64,000 nt of DNA from an uncultured Oceanospirillaceae bacterium (lineage in GTDB: Bacteria; Pseudomonadota; Gammaproteobacteria; Pseudomonadales; Oceanobacteraceae): contig CALJVD010000032.1 of the NCBI GenBank assembly GCA_937974825.1, forward strand, positions 34,138-98,137, read 5' to 3'. Each line of letters starts with the position of its first letter. Positions within the stretch are counted from its first letter, which is position 1. This document shows positions 26,276-34,945 of the stretch, piece by piece. The notes below the pieces were generated by a model. That model did not search any database. It was given only the letters and a program-made list of their open reading frames with translations, and was not told the DNA's origin. Made by a program: the position numbers and the translations under genes.

Positions 26276-27142
26276 TTAAAGCGTATTAAGCGGTACTTTC
26301 AAATACGATATCCCGTTAGATTCCGGCTCAGGTACATCCCCTGCTCTGATATTGACCTGCAATGACGGCAATATCAGACGAGGCATGTCCAAAGTGGCAT
26401 CTCTTTCTGTTCTAATTTTTACAAAGTCTTCTCGGCTAATGCCAGTATGAACATGAATATTGTTTGCTCGTTGCTCGGCGACTGTCACAGTCGAAACAGG
26501 CGCTCTATCTGCCGGCGGGTAATCATGACACAAATGCATATTCACCTGATCATCTAATGCAAATAACTTTTGAATAGAATCATACAGCACCCCTGCATCA
26601 CCATCTGGGAAGTCACAACGAGCAGTGCCAGTGTCTGGCATAAACAGTGTATCTCCAATAAAGATATCCGTCTCGTTGATCATTAAACTAACGCAAGCTG
26701 GCGTATGCCCTGGAGTGTTTATAACTCGTATGGTGCTTTCCCCAAGGGCGAGAGTTTCACCCTCAGACAAGAGAATATCGAACTGACTACCGTTCGTTAA
26801 AAAATTAGGCCCTTCATTATATATTTTGGCAAAAGTGCTCTGAACCTGAGTAATCAGTTTACCAATGACAATTTTGGCACCAGTTTGCTCTCTTAAATAA
26901 TGGCCTGCGCTTAAGTGGTCTGCATGTGCATGAGTTTCTAATATATAAGTAAGCGTTAAGCCTTGAGCCTTAATATATTGCAGTTGCTCATCTGCAAATT
27001 CGGTATAAGTGCGACCGGCGCTTTGCACGTAATCTAGAACAGGATCAACAATGGCAGCCACAGACGTGACCACATCTACGACTAGGTGTGTCCACGTCGA
27101 CGTATCTTGATGAAAAAAACTTTTAATCTTTATCTTAGCCAT
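26276..27142 (-). CDS. MBL-fold hydrolase, persulfide-dioxygenase-like
   Basis: This 288-residue metallo-beta-lactamase-fold protein has THAHADHLSAGHYLRE (HxHxDH), NTPGHTPACV, IGDTLFMPDTGTARCDFPDG and HLCHDY. The arrangement resembles ETHE1-type persulfide dioxygenases, which oxidise glutathione persulfide to sulfite. Glyoxalase II is the main alternative, but the GTARCDFPDGDA segment is typical of the dioxygenase branch. No rhodanese domain is fused. The start is the ATG at 27142 (MAKIKIKSFF); a TTG two codons upstream is less likely. The divergent neighbour is a SulP sulfate-family transporter, which fits sulfur-oxidant disposal. That link is inference. Confidence 0.82.
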   Translation of the reverse strand: MAKIKIKSFFHQDTSTWTHLVVDVVTSVAAIVDPVLDYVQSAGRTYTEFADEQLQYIKAQGLTLTYILETHAHADHLSAGHYLREQTGAKIVIGKLITQVQSTFAKIYNEGPNFLTNGSQFDILLSEGETLALGESTIRVINTPGHTPACVSLMINETDIFIGDTLFMPDTGTARCDFPDGDAGVLYDSIQKLFALDDQVNMHLCHDYPPADRAPVSTVTVAEQRANNIHVHTGISREDFVKIRTERDATLDMPRLILPSLQVNIRAGDVPEPESNGISYLKVPLNTL

Positions 27143-27225
27143 TAGCAAATTCTTGATTCAAAATGAGTTATTATTATCAGTATACGTTATCTTTTTTGAG
27201 TGTCATCTAACATGAGCTTTAACGC

Positions 27226-28920
27226 ATGAAGCTAACCCGACGATTTTCTAATACGTTGCAAAACTATCAACGCAACTGGTTAGCAGACGATTTAATGGCC
27301 GGTATTGTGGTGGCTATTTTAGTCACCCCACAGTCTATTGCTTACGCCCTACTTGCTGGATTACCACCGCAAGCAGGTTTGTACGCTGCCCTGTTACCGG
27401 TTGCCATCTATGCCTTCTTAGGTTCAAGTCCTCTACTGGCAGTAGGCCCTGTGGCTATTATTTCATTAATGACCTTTGAGGCACTGCACCAACTGGCACC
27501 CGTTGGTGCCGATATGTACATGAGCTTAGCGGCCGCTCTCGCCATGCTCAGTGGGCTCTGGCTTATCCTCTTTTGGTTTATTGATTTAGGGCGTTGGACA
27601 ACTTTTATTAGTCAGTCAGTTATTTCAGCCTTCACTGCTGCTACTGCATTGCTTATTGTGGTGAGCCAAATCCCTCACTTGCTTGGTGTTACCCCAGCCA
27701 GCAGTGCAGACTTTTATTCAAGCTTACAGCACAGTATTGTTGAAATCCCAAACGCTCGACCTGATGCGTTAATCATGTCGGTTGTTATGCTACTCGTGCT
27801 CTTTTTTTGGGGGCGTGTTAGCCCAAAGTTCAGCCATTTCCTCCCGAAACAAGTCGCCAATCTTTTGCAAAAGTTTGGCCCACTATTGATTGTTATTTTA
27901 GGAATATTGTCCGTTCAATTCGGTGGTTTGACAGTAGCGACAGTCGGAGTATTGCCGGCTGGTTTACCGCACTTTAGCATTCCAGATATTTCTTGGGATC
28001 AATGGCAAAGCCTACTGCCTTCCTCTGCTGCCATTGCTTTAATCAGTTATTTATCGAGCCTATCATCGAGTGAAGCCGTTAACCGCTCTCCCATTAGCAG
28101 CAACAATAATACGCAAGAACTGCTGGCGTTAGGGGCAGCTAATATTGCAGCAGCAGTTAGCCAGTCGTTCCCAATCGCCGGTAGTTTTAGCCGAAGCGTG
28201 GTAAACCTGACCGCAGGCGCACGAACACAAATGGCTGGTTTAATAACAGTCGTACTGGTGGGTGCTTTCTGTATTTTCGCTAATGACTTGCTTAAAAACC
28301 TACCGCAAGCTGTCTTAGCAGTCATCATTATTGTGTCTGCCGCCCCCTTAGTAAGCTTTGTCCACGGGATAGAGGCTTGGAAATTTCAGAAAAGTGATGG
28401 CTTAGTATGGGGAATCAGTTTTTTAGCTGTACTGATTAGTGGCGCTGAAAACGGGATTTTAATTGGTATGCTCCTGTCATTGGTGCTCTACTTAAAACGC
28501 ACCAGTGAACCCCATATTGCTGAAATTGGGCGCATAGTAAACAGCGATCACTTTCGTAACGTAAAACACTATGAAACTTTAACCAGCCCTCAGGTTCTAT
28601 TGATTCGTATTGATGAGAATCTCTATTTTGCTAACTGCCGCTATCTTGTGCACTTTATTAAAAAACGTTTAACTGCCAAACCCGAAACCAAGCATGTAGT
28701 ACTGGTGGGCAGTGCCATTAATCACATTGATTTTAATGGCTTGCAAACGTTAAATTCATTGTTAAGTGACTTAAACACCCAGGGTATTCAGCTGCATCTA
28801 GCTGAATTTAAGAACCCTGTTATCGCACAATTAAAACGCACTAAGCTACTGGATGATTTAGCGCCCGGTAAGTTATTTTTTACCACCAGCGAAGCTTTAC
28901 GCTCATTAAGCGGCTACTAA
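27226..28920 (+). CDS. SulP/SLC26 family anion transporter with STAS domain
   Basis: The 564 residues carry the SulP signature: LMAGIVVAILVTPQSIAYAL, then GLYAALLPVAIYAFLGSS, and SFPIAGSFSRSVVNLTAGAR. About 10-12 membrane helices are followed by a cytoplasmic STAS domain (about residues 450-560, IDENLYFANCRYL and NHIDFNGLQTL). The usual phosphorylatable Ser of STAS is replaced by Phe. Family members move sulfate, bicarbonate or other anions. The substrate here is unassigned; sulfate or sulfite is plausible from the neighbour. The start ATG overlaps the stop of a five-codon mini-ORF (27212-27229) by ATGA. Confidence 0.88.
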   Translation: MKLTRRFSNTLQNYQRNWLADDLMAGIVVAILVTPQSIAYALLAGLPPQAGLYAALLPVAIYAFLGSSPLLAVGPVAIISLMTFEALHQLAPVGADMYMSLAAALAMLSGLWLILFWFIDLGRWTTFISQSVISAFTAATALLIVVSQIPHLLGVTPASSADFYSSLQHSIVEIPNARPDALIMSVVMLLVLFFWGRVSPKFSHFLPKQVANLLQKFGPLLIVILGILSVQFGGLTVATVGVLPAGLPHFSIPDISWDQWQSLLPSSAAIALISYLSSLSSSEAVNRSPISSNNNTQELLALGAANIAAAVSQSFPIAGSFSRSVVNLTAGARTQMAGLITVVLVGAFCIFANDLLKNLPQAVLAVIIIVSAAPLVSFVHGIEAWKFQKSDGLVWGISFLAVLISGAENGILIGMLLSLVLYLKRTSEPHIAEIGRIVNSDHFRNVKHYETLTSPQVLLIRIDENLYFANCRYLVHFIKKRLTAKPETKHVVLVGSAINHIDFNGLQTLNSLLSDLNTQGIQLHLAEFKNPVIAQLKRTKLLDDLAPGKLFFTTSEALRSLSGY

Positions 28921-28929
28921 ATCAACATC

Positions 28930-28961
28930 GCTCTCTACCTAACAACTGTTACAATGAGAGC
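28930..28961 (+). terminator. Possible terminator after the SulP gene
   Basis: GCTCTC and GAGAGC (arms 6 bp, loop 20 bases) are followed by CCTATTTTTATT, a T-rich run. The loop is long and the stem short, so confidence is modest. It lies 9 bases after the sulP stop and before the DUF2489 gene. Confidence 0.4.
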
Positions 28962-28984
28962 CTATTTTTATTAGGTACATTTCT

Positions 28985-29470
28985 ATGAATTCTACGGCAC
29001 TTATTTTAGTTATCTTAGGCAGCGCTATCATCCTAGTGCTAGCCGCATACACTATTTACCTTTACAGCAAAATTCGTACGCTAAAAAAAGAACAAGAAGA
29101 TGCCGAAGTTGCCGCAGCTGTAAAAATCAAAGACTTTCAAAATGAATTAATTCAAGATATTCGCTTTATTGCGCGCGCTGTATTAGAAGAGCAATGTGAA
29201 ATTACCGAAGGCGTGATGCGTATTCATTACCTAGTGTCTAAGCTCGACCCTGATGCCTGGAATAACGACAGTTTAACTGTGACCAGAAAACACTACTCTG
29301 CCACCGCAAAGATGCCAATTTTAGACGCCTATAAAGCCTTAAACAAACAAGAGCAATTTAAACTCGATAACGAGCGCTACCGCTTAGAAAATGAAAACAA
29401 GCAAGCCATTCATAACGAGTTTAAATGGCTGATCAGCTATGATTTTCCTGCTGTTACTCTACTGCACTAA
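28985..29470 (+). CDS. DUF2489 family membrane-anchored protein
   Basis: The 161 residues begin with one membrane helix (ALILVILGSAIILVLAAYTIYLY). A basic and coiled segment follows, then a cytoplasmic helical domain containing IRFIARAVLEEQCEITEGVMRI, the DUF2489 core. The family is restricted to gammaproteobacteria and has no known function. It lies just upstream of murI (15-base gap) and is probably cotranscribed with it. Confidence 0.82.
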   Translation: MNSTALILVILGSAIILVLAAYTIYLYSKIRTLKKEQEDAEVAAAVKIKDFQNELIQDIRFIARAVLEEQCEITEGVMRIHYLVSKLDPDAWNNDSLTVTRKHYSATAKMPILDAYKALNKQEQFKLDNERYRLENENKQAIHNEFKWLISYDFPAVTLLH

Positions 29471-29485
29471 TGCTTTGATCAAATC

Positions 29486-30307
29486 ATGACGAATACAGTT
29501 CTCATATTTGACTCAGGGGTTGGCGGTCTTAGCATTTTAAAAGAGATCCGCCAGCAGCTGCCTCAGCTTAACCTAAATTACCTTATGGATAACGCCGCCT
29601 TTCCGTATGGCACCAAGAGCGATGAATTCTTAACCAAACGGGTGATAGAGGTATGCAGTAAAGCGGTAGCAGAATTAGCGCCTGATATTTTAGTAGTGGC
29701 ATGCAACACAGCCAGCACCTTAGCGCTACCACAACTACGAGCAGCCTTAAAAATCCCCGTGGTTGGGGTTGTGCCGGCGATAAAAACCGCCGCCAATTTA
29801 AGCACGACTAAGGTCATCGGCTTAATAGCGACTCCTGCAACAGTATGCCGCCCCTATACAGACAACTTGGTTGCAGAATTTGCCCCGAATTGTGAGGTAC
29901 ACCGTCTAGGCAGTACCGAACTGGTGCTCTGGGCAGAAAAGCACATTAACCAAGGCGCAATTCCCAACCGTCAAGCACTTAAGCAGCATATTCAACCTTG
30001 GCTAAATAACGCTGAAGGAATCAGTCATGTTGTGTTGGGATGCACCCACTTTCCTTTATTGTTGGATTCTCTTCAATCTTTGTGGCCCAGCATTACTTGG
30101 GTCGACTCGGGAAACGCTATTGCAATGCGTGTCGCCAGCTTACTGAACCAACGATCAAACCAAACACTTAACCTACCTAATGGACGATTAAGCTTATATT
30201 GGACTGCGCAAGAAGGCCCTGCTCTAGGTGTGGCTCGCTTTTTAGGACTTTTAGGAGAGCTTACAGAGCAACGCTCTGTTAATATTCCGCATCAACTTGC
30301 CGATTAA
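29486..30307 (+). CDS. murI: Glutamate racemase
   Basis: This enzyme converts L-glutamate to D-glutamate for peptidoglycan. Its 273 residues hold the two catalytic cysteines in VVACNTASTLALP and VVLGCTHFPLLL. The N-terminal IFDSGVGGLSILKEI and the substrate-loop segment LMDNAAFPYGTKSD also match. It is cytoplasmic. No strong ribosome site is visible before the ATG (TTGATCAAATC), but the family N-terminus supports this start. It is preceded by DUF2489 and followed by folE after 60 bases. Confidence 0.95.
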   Translation: MTNTVLIFDSGVGGLSILKEIRQQLPQLNLNYLMDNAAFPYGTKSDEFLTKRVIEVCSKAVAELAPDILVVACNTASTLALPQLRAALKIPVVGVVPAIKTAANLSTTKVIGLIATPATVCRPYTDNLVAEFAPNCEVHRLGSTELVLWAEKHINQGAIPNRQALKQHIQPWLNNAEGISHVVLGCTHFPLLLDSLQSLWPSITWVDSGNAIAMRVASLLNQRSNQTLNLPNGRLSLYWTAQEGPALGVARFLGLLGELTEQRSVNIPHQLAD

Positions 30308-30367
30308 ACCTTTGTTTAAAATACACAAAACGGTAAACTCAACCGCTTTCAACACTAGCTCGGAAAC

Positions 30368-30922
30368 ATGATGTCTAATCTTGAATCACACTATCGTCAC
30401 ATACTCACCGAATTAGGTGAAGATCCACAACGCGAAGGCTTACTAGATACCCCTAAAAGAGCCGCTAAAGCCATGCAGTTTTTAACTAGCGGTTATCAAA
30501 CTAGCCTAGATGAAGTTATTAATGGTGCTATATTTTCCAGCGACAACGATGAAATGGTTGTTGTACAAGGCATCGAGTTCTACTCTCTATGTGAACACCA
30601 CATGCTACCTTTTATTGGCCGTTGTCATATTGGCTACTTACCAAGCGGAAAAGTATTAGGTTTATCAAAGTTTGCACGTATTGTTGACTTGTTTGCACGT
30701 CGCTTACAAATTCAAGAAAACATGACAAAGCAAATTGCCGATACCATTCAAGAAGTGACTGGTTGCCAAGGGGTTGGGGTCATTATTGAAGCACAACACA
30801 TGTGCATGATGATGCGAGGCGTACAAAAGCAAAACTCGACAATGCGCACTTCAGTGATGCAAGGTACTTTCCGTGCTAACCAAGCCACGCGCAGTGAGTT
30901 TATGCGCTTAGCAGGCTTATAG
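30368..30922 (+). CDS. folE: GTP cyclohydrolase I
   Basis: FolE makes 7,8-dihydroneopterin triphosphate from GTP, the first step of folate and pterin synthesis. Its 184 residues are close to the compact bacterial form. The zinc and catalytic motif is SLCEHHMLPFIGRCHIGYLP. The second signature is VIIEAQHMCMMMRGVQKQ, followed by STMRTS. Two adjacent ATGs (30368 and 30371) are possible starts, with CGGA upstream. It is followed by a cardiolipin synthase gene after 29 bases. Confidence 0.95.
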   Translation: MMSNLESHYRHILTELGEDPQREGLLDTPKRAAKAMQFLTSGYQTSLDEVINGAIFSSDNDEMVVVQGIEFYSLCEHHMLPFIGRCHIGYLPSGKVLGLSKFARIVDLFARRLQIQENMTKQIADTIQEVTGCQGVGVIIEAQHMCMMMRGVQKQNSTMRTSVMQGTFRANQATRSEFMRLAGL

Positions 30923-30951
30923 TATAAGAGAAACGCTTTTAAGAGGTGATT

Positions 30952-32352
30952 ATGATAGACGCACTGTTATGGATTGGGGTAGCGCTATCTTATCTAATAG
31001 GTACTTTCTTTGCCCTTGATGCTCTATGGCAAGGGCGCACCTCTCAGACCACCTTAGCTTGGATGTTAGGCCTAGTTTTTTTACCTTTTATTAGCGTTCC
31101 GCTTTATGCTTTTTTTGGGAGCCGTCGTTTTCATGGTTATATTAGAGCGCGACGTCATGGCCACGAAGAACTCGACCTTCTAGCCCAACAAGCCATCGAG
31201 AAGCTTGAACCTTGGAAACAACCTCCGCGCGAACTTACTAAGCCTTTAATTCCTTTATTTTTCAGTGCGCCGCTCGACGGTAACGCCACTACCCTACTCA
31301 CCACTGGCCGTGACTTCTACGGCAAAATGTTTGAAAGCATCCGTGCTGCTAAACACAGTGTTTGCATCCAGTTCTATATATTGCGCAGTGATGTTTCAGG
31401 CAATCTGTTGGGTGATTTACTCTGCTTAAAAGCCAAAGAAGGCGTCAAAATTTACGTTATTTATGATGAGATAGGCAGTAATAGCCTACAACGCTCATAT
31501 ATTAAACGCCTAAAAAACGCTGGCGTGCATATTTCACCCTTTAACTCGTCGCGCTACCTTAGAACCCGTATGCAAATTAACTTCCGCAACCACCGTAAAC
31601 TGGTGGTCTGCGATGGTGAAACAGCTTACGTTGGTGGTTACAACTTTGCCGATGAGTATCTAGGCACAGGTAAGGTTTTACCCTTTTGGCGCGATACTCA
31701 TCTTAAAATCGAAGGGCCTGCTGCCCTGAGCTTTCAAATTATTTTCTGTGAAGACTGGCACTGGGCGACACATGAGCTGCCTAACCTACACTGGCCTGAT
31801 CCTGTGACTAAAGGCACCGATAAAGTCATGTGTATTGCGTCAGGCCCTGCCGATAAAATCGACAGTGCTAGCTTATACTTTACGCATCTAATTCAAACCG
31901 CTAAAAAACGTTGCTGGCTCGTTAGCCCTTATTTTGTACCCGATGACAACTTAGTTTACGCCTTAGAGTTAGCCGGCTTACGTGGAATCGATGTGCGTGT
32001 TTTAGTACCTAACAAATCCGACAGTTGGTTTGTACAACAAGCCATGCGCGACCATATTCCTAAGCTACAACAATGCGGTGTTAAGTTTTATAGCTATCGT
32101 AAGGGCTTCTTACATCAAAAAGTGGTCATTGTTGATGATGAATGGAGCAGTATTGGCAGCTGCAATTTAGACTATCGCTCATTGCATATTAATTTTGAAC
32201 TCAATGCCTTAGTCCGCAGTGAACGGCTAAATAAAGAAGTGTCAGAGATGTTACTCGCAGACTTTGAAGATTCTGTCCCCACTGTTATTAGTGGCCATTG
32301 GTGGCCACAGTTTTTAACCAAAGGTGCACGTCTACTATCACCCCTGCTATAG
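30952..32352 (+). CDS. Cardiolipin synthase (phospholipase D superfamily)
   Basis: This membrane enzyme joins two phosphatidylglycerols into cardiolipin. Its 466 residues begin with two membrane helices (LLWIGVALSYLIGTFFAL and MLGLVFLPFISVPLYAFF). Two HKD catalytic motifs follow: NHRKLVVCDGETAYVGGYN and HQKVVIVDDEWSSIGSCN. The length and architecture match ClsA-type proteins. The ATG at 30952 is chosen because AGAGG sits 5 bases before it; the GTG at 30946 overlaps that site. The exact paralog (A or C type) is not assigned. Confidence 0.9.
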   Translation: MIDALLWIGVALSYLIGTFFALDALWQGRTSQTTLAWMLGLVFLPFISVPLYAFFGSRRFHGYIRARRHGHEELDLLAQQAIEKLEPWKQPPRELTKPLIPLFFSAPLDGNATTLLTTGRDFYGKMFESIRAAKHSVCIQFYILRSDVSGNLLGDLLCLKAKEGVKIYVIYDEIGSNSLQRSYIKRLKNAGVHISPFNSSRYLRTRMQINFRNHRKLVVCDGETAYVGGYNFADEYLGTGKVLPFWRDTHLKIEGPAALSFQIIFCEDWHWATHELPNLHWPDPVTKGTDKVMCIASGPADKIDSASLYFTHLIQTAKKRCWLVSPYFVPDDNLVYALELAGLRGIDVRVLVPNKSDSWFVQQAMRDHIPKLQQCGVKFYSYRKGFLHQKVVIVDDEWSSIGSCNLDYRSLHINFELNALVRSERLNKEVSEMLLADFEDSVPTVISGHWWPQFLTKGARLLSPLL

Positions 32353-32392
32353 TAACAGCATCACTATAATTAAAATAAAAAAGGGTTTAACC

Positions 32393-33136
32393 ATGACAAA
32401 AAGAATCATTATTACAGGCGCCTCTTCTGGTATTGGTGAAGCTCTAGCCTATGAATTAGCCAGCCAGGGAAATCACTTAGCCCTTTGTGCACGCCGTGAA
32501 GAAGAACTCAAAGATTTGTGCGGGAAACTTAAAGATAAGTACCCTAATGGTGAATTTATTTGGGAAACCTTAGATGTCAGTCAACTCGATCAGGTTGGCC
32601 CGACCATCCACAAACTTAAAGACCGCTTAGGCGGATTAGATACTCTTGTAGCTAACGCTGGTGTCGTTGGTGTGCGCGCTACGGGCTCTGGTGAGCTCGA
32701 CAAAGACCAATGGATCTTTAATGTGAACCTAATGGGTGCCATCGCAACCATTGACGCTGCCGCAGCTATTTTTAAAGAACAAAAACACGGTCATTTGGTC
32801 GGTATTTCGTCTTTCTCTGCCTATGTCGGTATCCCAGGCAGTGCCGCTTATTCGGCCAGTAAAGCGGCCATCAGCAACTATCTGCAAGCGGTACGCACTG
32901 AACTTTGTAATCGCAATATACAGGTGACCTGTATCCACCCTGGATTTATTGAAACGAACTTGTCACCTAATATGGATAAGTACCCCTTTGTTATTAAAGC
33001 CGATCTGGCAGCAAAGAAGATGGCAAGTGCCATTAATAAAAAGAAAAAAGATGTCACAGTACCCGCTTGGCCATGGGCTATTTTAAAGCACGTACTTCCA
33101 TTGCTCCCAGACTCAGCGCTTAAAAAAGTGTTTTAA
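32393..33136 (+). CDS. Short-chain dehydrogenase/reductase
   Basis: This classical SDR of 247 residues has the Rossmann start TGASSGIGEAL, the NAG motif VANAGVVG, and the catalytic Ser-Tyr-Lys in GISSFSAYVGIPGSAAYSAS followed by KAA. The final PAWPWAILKHVLPLLPDS is a membrane-associating tail seen in lipid-related SDRs. The substrate is unknown. The ATG at 32393 has AAGGG 8 bases upstream. An earlier in-frame Met at 32324 lies inside the cardiolipin synthase gene and is rejected. Confidence 0.9.
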   Translation: MTKRIIITGASSGIGEALAYELASQGNHLALCARREEELKDLCGKLKDKYPNGEFIWETLDVSQLDQVGPTIHKLKDRLGGLDTLVANAGVVGVRATGSGELDKDQWIFNVNLMGAIATIDAAAAIFKEQKHGHLVGISSFSAYVGIPGSAAYSASKAAISNYLQAVRTELCNRNIQVTCIHPGFIETNLSPNMDKYPFVIKADLAAKKMASAINKKKKDVTVPAWPWAILKHVLPLLPDSALKKVF

Positions 33137-33202
33137 AAGTACGTCTTGTGCTCTAGGCATCTATACTGATTTTATTAATTTTTTGAATAATAGAAGGTTA
33201 CT

Positions 33203-34945
33203 TTGTCTAAATTGGCTTCTTCTTCATTATCTCCTTTAGGGAAACGTATTTTTCTCGTCTTATTTTTGATGAGTATTGGGGCGTCTCTTGCCATTTCGGC
33301 TGCGTTGCTGTGGTTAGACTATCAGTCGGGCGTTAAGCGTTACGAGGAAGTCATTGAACAAATCAGTAACAGCTATCAAAGCAGTATTTCTTACAGTCTA
33401 TGGAACTTCGACCACCGCCAATTAGAAGCTCAATTACAAGGCATCACCAACTTTCCAGGCATTATTTACGCCCAAGTAGATAAAGACGGAAAGGTAATAA
33501 AAAGCAAAGGTGACTTACATAAAAAAGCGCACCGACGCTTAGTCATACCGCTCTCGTACAGTAACAATGAAACCTCTTATCCGCTTGGTCAGTTAAGAAT
33601 TAATCAAAACTATGACGATTTATACGAGTCACTTTACAGCCGTGGCGCTGCTATTTTACTGAGCAATATTCTTCTGTTTATCTTTCTTGCCTTTATTGTG
33701 CTGTTGGTGGTGCATTATTTTGTTACCAAGCGCTTATGGCAAATGGCACAGTGGGCTAAAGACTTTAATCTTTCTAAGATCGACGAAGAACTTATCTTAG
33801 ACCAAGGGTCTTTATCGGAGGACGAATTTTCCTATTTAGTCGATGCCATTAACCAGATGCGCCTTACCATTCAAGATGAATTGATACTCAGAGAAAAAGC
33901 GCATACCCAGCGTGAGCAAATACAAGAACAGTTTTCATTGGCTGTAGATAACGCAGCTCTAGGGTTTTGTCGCTACGAAGTAAACACGCAAAAAGTTACC
34001 TTTAACACCCACTTTGCCAGTCAGTTAGGCACTAACGAAGTGGACCTAGAAGATATGCCTGATCCTATGGCTTTTTTAATAAATCAGATATCAGGTCCGC
34101 ACGCTGAAGAACAAGTCGCTGAAATTGAAAGGCTGCTTAAAGGAAACCGTGTCAGACTACATGACCGCTATACCATGAAACAACAGCATCATGTCGTCAC
34201 CTTAGAAATCAGTTTTCAGGTAATCAGTTACCATGAAAACTTGCCGCTACAAGTGCTGATTTGCATTACTGATCGTACACAAGAAACTAAGCTGCAAAAC
34301 AAAGTCCAACAGCTAAACGAAGAGCTTGAAAGAGACAAAGAAGGCTTAACCAGTATTCTTATGAGCGAAAACAATAAACTTCTCGATGCCAATAAAGAAT
34401 ACAGAAAAGAAAACCTTAAACTTCGACTTGGTCAACAACCAAGACATTTAAAAGCGTTAAGCTTATTAATGGATGAGTATTTAGAAAGTTGGCGTGAAGC
34501 CATTGCCCCAGGCGAGTACGAACTTTGGAATGAGTTTTTACACCTCGACTTTTATAAGCGTTTAACGACCTTAGACATCAGTCAGCTGATTGGCAACTTA
34601 ACGACTGTCATTGCCCAAAAACACGCCTTAATGATTAGCAAAGACTTGCCCTTCTCAGTGGTTGCAGATGAAGACCCTAAAGTGCTGAGTTTTACCGTAG
34701 AAAAGTTATTGTTTGATGAGCTACTCGAGCGCTCGTCAGAGTTGTCAGTAAAAGTGCGTTTAGACAGAGGTAGATTAAACAGTTGGTGGAGTCTTCGAAC
34801 CGATGTTAATGAAGAGTTTTTAACCCGTTCGTTATCTTACAAGTTAGCTGATATTGTGGTGAGAATTCGTTATAGCGGGAGCTTAAGCTGTAAAAAAGAG
34901 GGAGAGATGTTAACCATTCATCTCTCCACTCCGTTTCGTACTTAA
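33203..34945 (+). CDS. Orphan degenerate membrane sensor-kinase-like protein
   Basis: The 580 residues comprise a first membrane helix (15-37), a periplasmic sensor of about 110 residues with SYSLWNFDHRQLEAQLQGI, a second helix (about 149-174), a HAMP-like linker, a PAS-like domain (about 244-368) and a coiled coil (about 372-412). The C-terminal region sits where kinase domains belong, but it lacks the phosphoacceptor H-box and the N and G boxes of HATPases. Only a faint HATPase-like ending (GEMLTIHLS) remains. It may sense and relay without catalysis. The start is TTG, with AAGG 5 bases upstream. No response regulator is adjacent. Confidence 0.75.
   Translation: MSKLASSSLSPLGKRIFLVLFLMSIGASLAISAALLWLDYQSGVKRYEEVIEQISNSYQSSISYSLWNFDHRQLEAQLQGITNFPGIIYAQVDKDGKVIKSKGDLHKKAHRRLVIPLSYSNNETSYPLGQLRINQNYDDLYESLYSRGAAILLSNILLFIFLAFIVLLVVHYFVTKRLWQMAQWAKDFNLSKIDEELILDQGSLSEDEFSYLVDAINQMRLTIQDELILREKAHTQREQIQEQFSLAVDNAALGFCRYEVNTQKVTFNTHFASQLGTNEVDLEDMPDPMAFLINQISGPHAEEQVAEIERLLKGNRVRLHDRYTMKQQHHVVTLEISFQVISYHENLPLQVLICITDRTQETKLQNKVQQLNEELERDKEGLTSILMSENNKLLDANKEYRKENLKLRLGQQPRHLKALSLLMDEYLESWREAIAPGEYELWNEFLHLDFYKRLTTLDISQLIGNLTTVIAQKHALMISKDLPFSVVADEDPKVLSFTVEKLLFDELLERSSELSVKVRLDRGRLNSWWSLRTDVNEEFLTRSLSYKLADIVVRIRYSGSLSCKKEGEMLTIHLSTPFRT

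Noticed and set aside
32324..32392. Earlier SDR start
   Set aside because: It would sit inside the cardiolipin synthase gene and lacks the SDR N-terminus; the ATG at 32393 has a good ribosome site.
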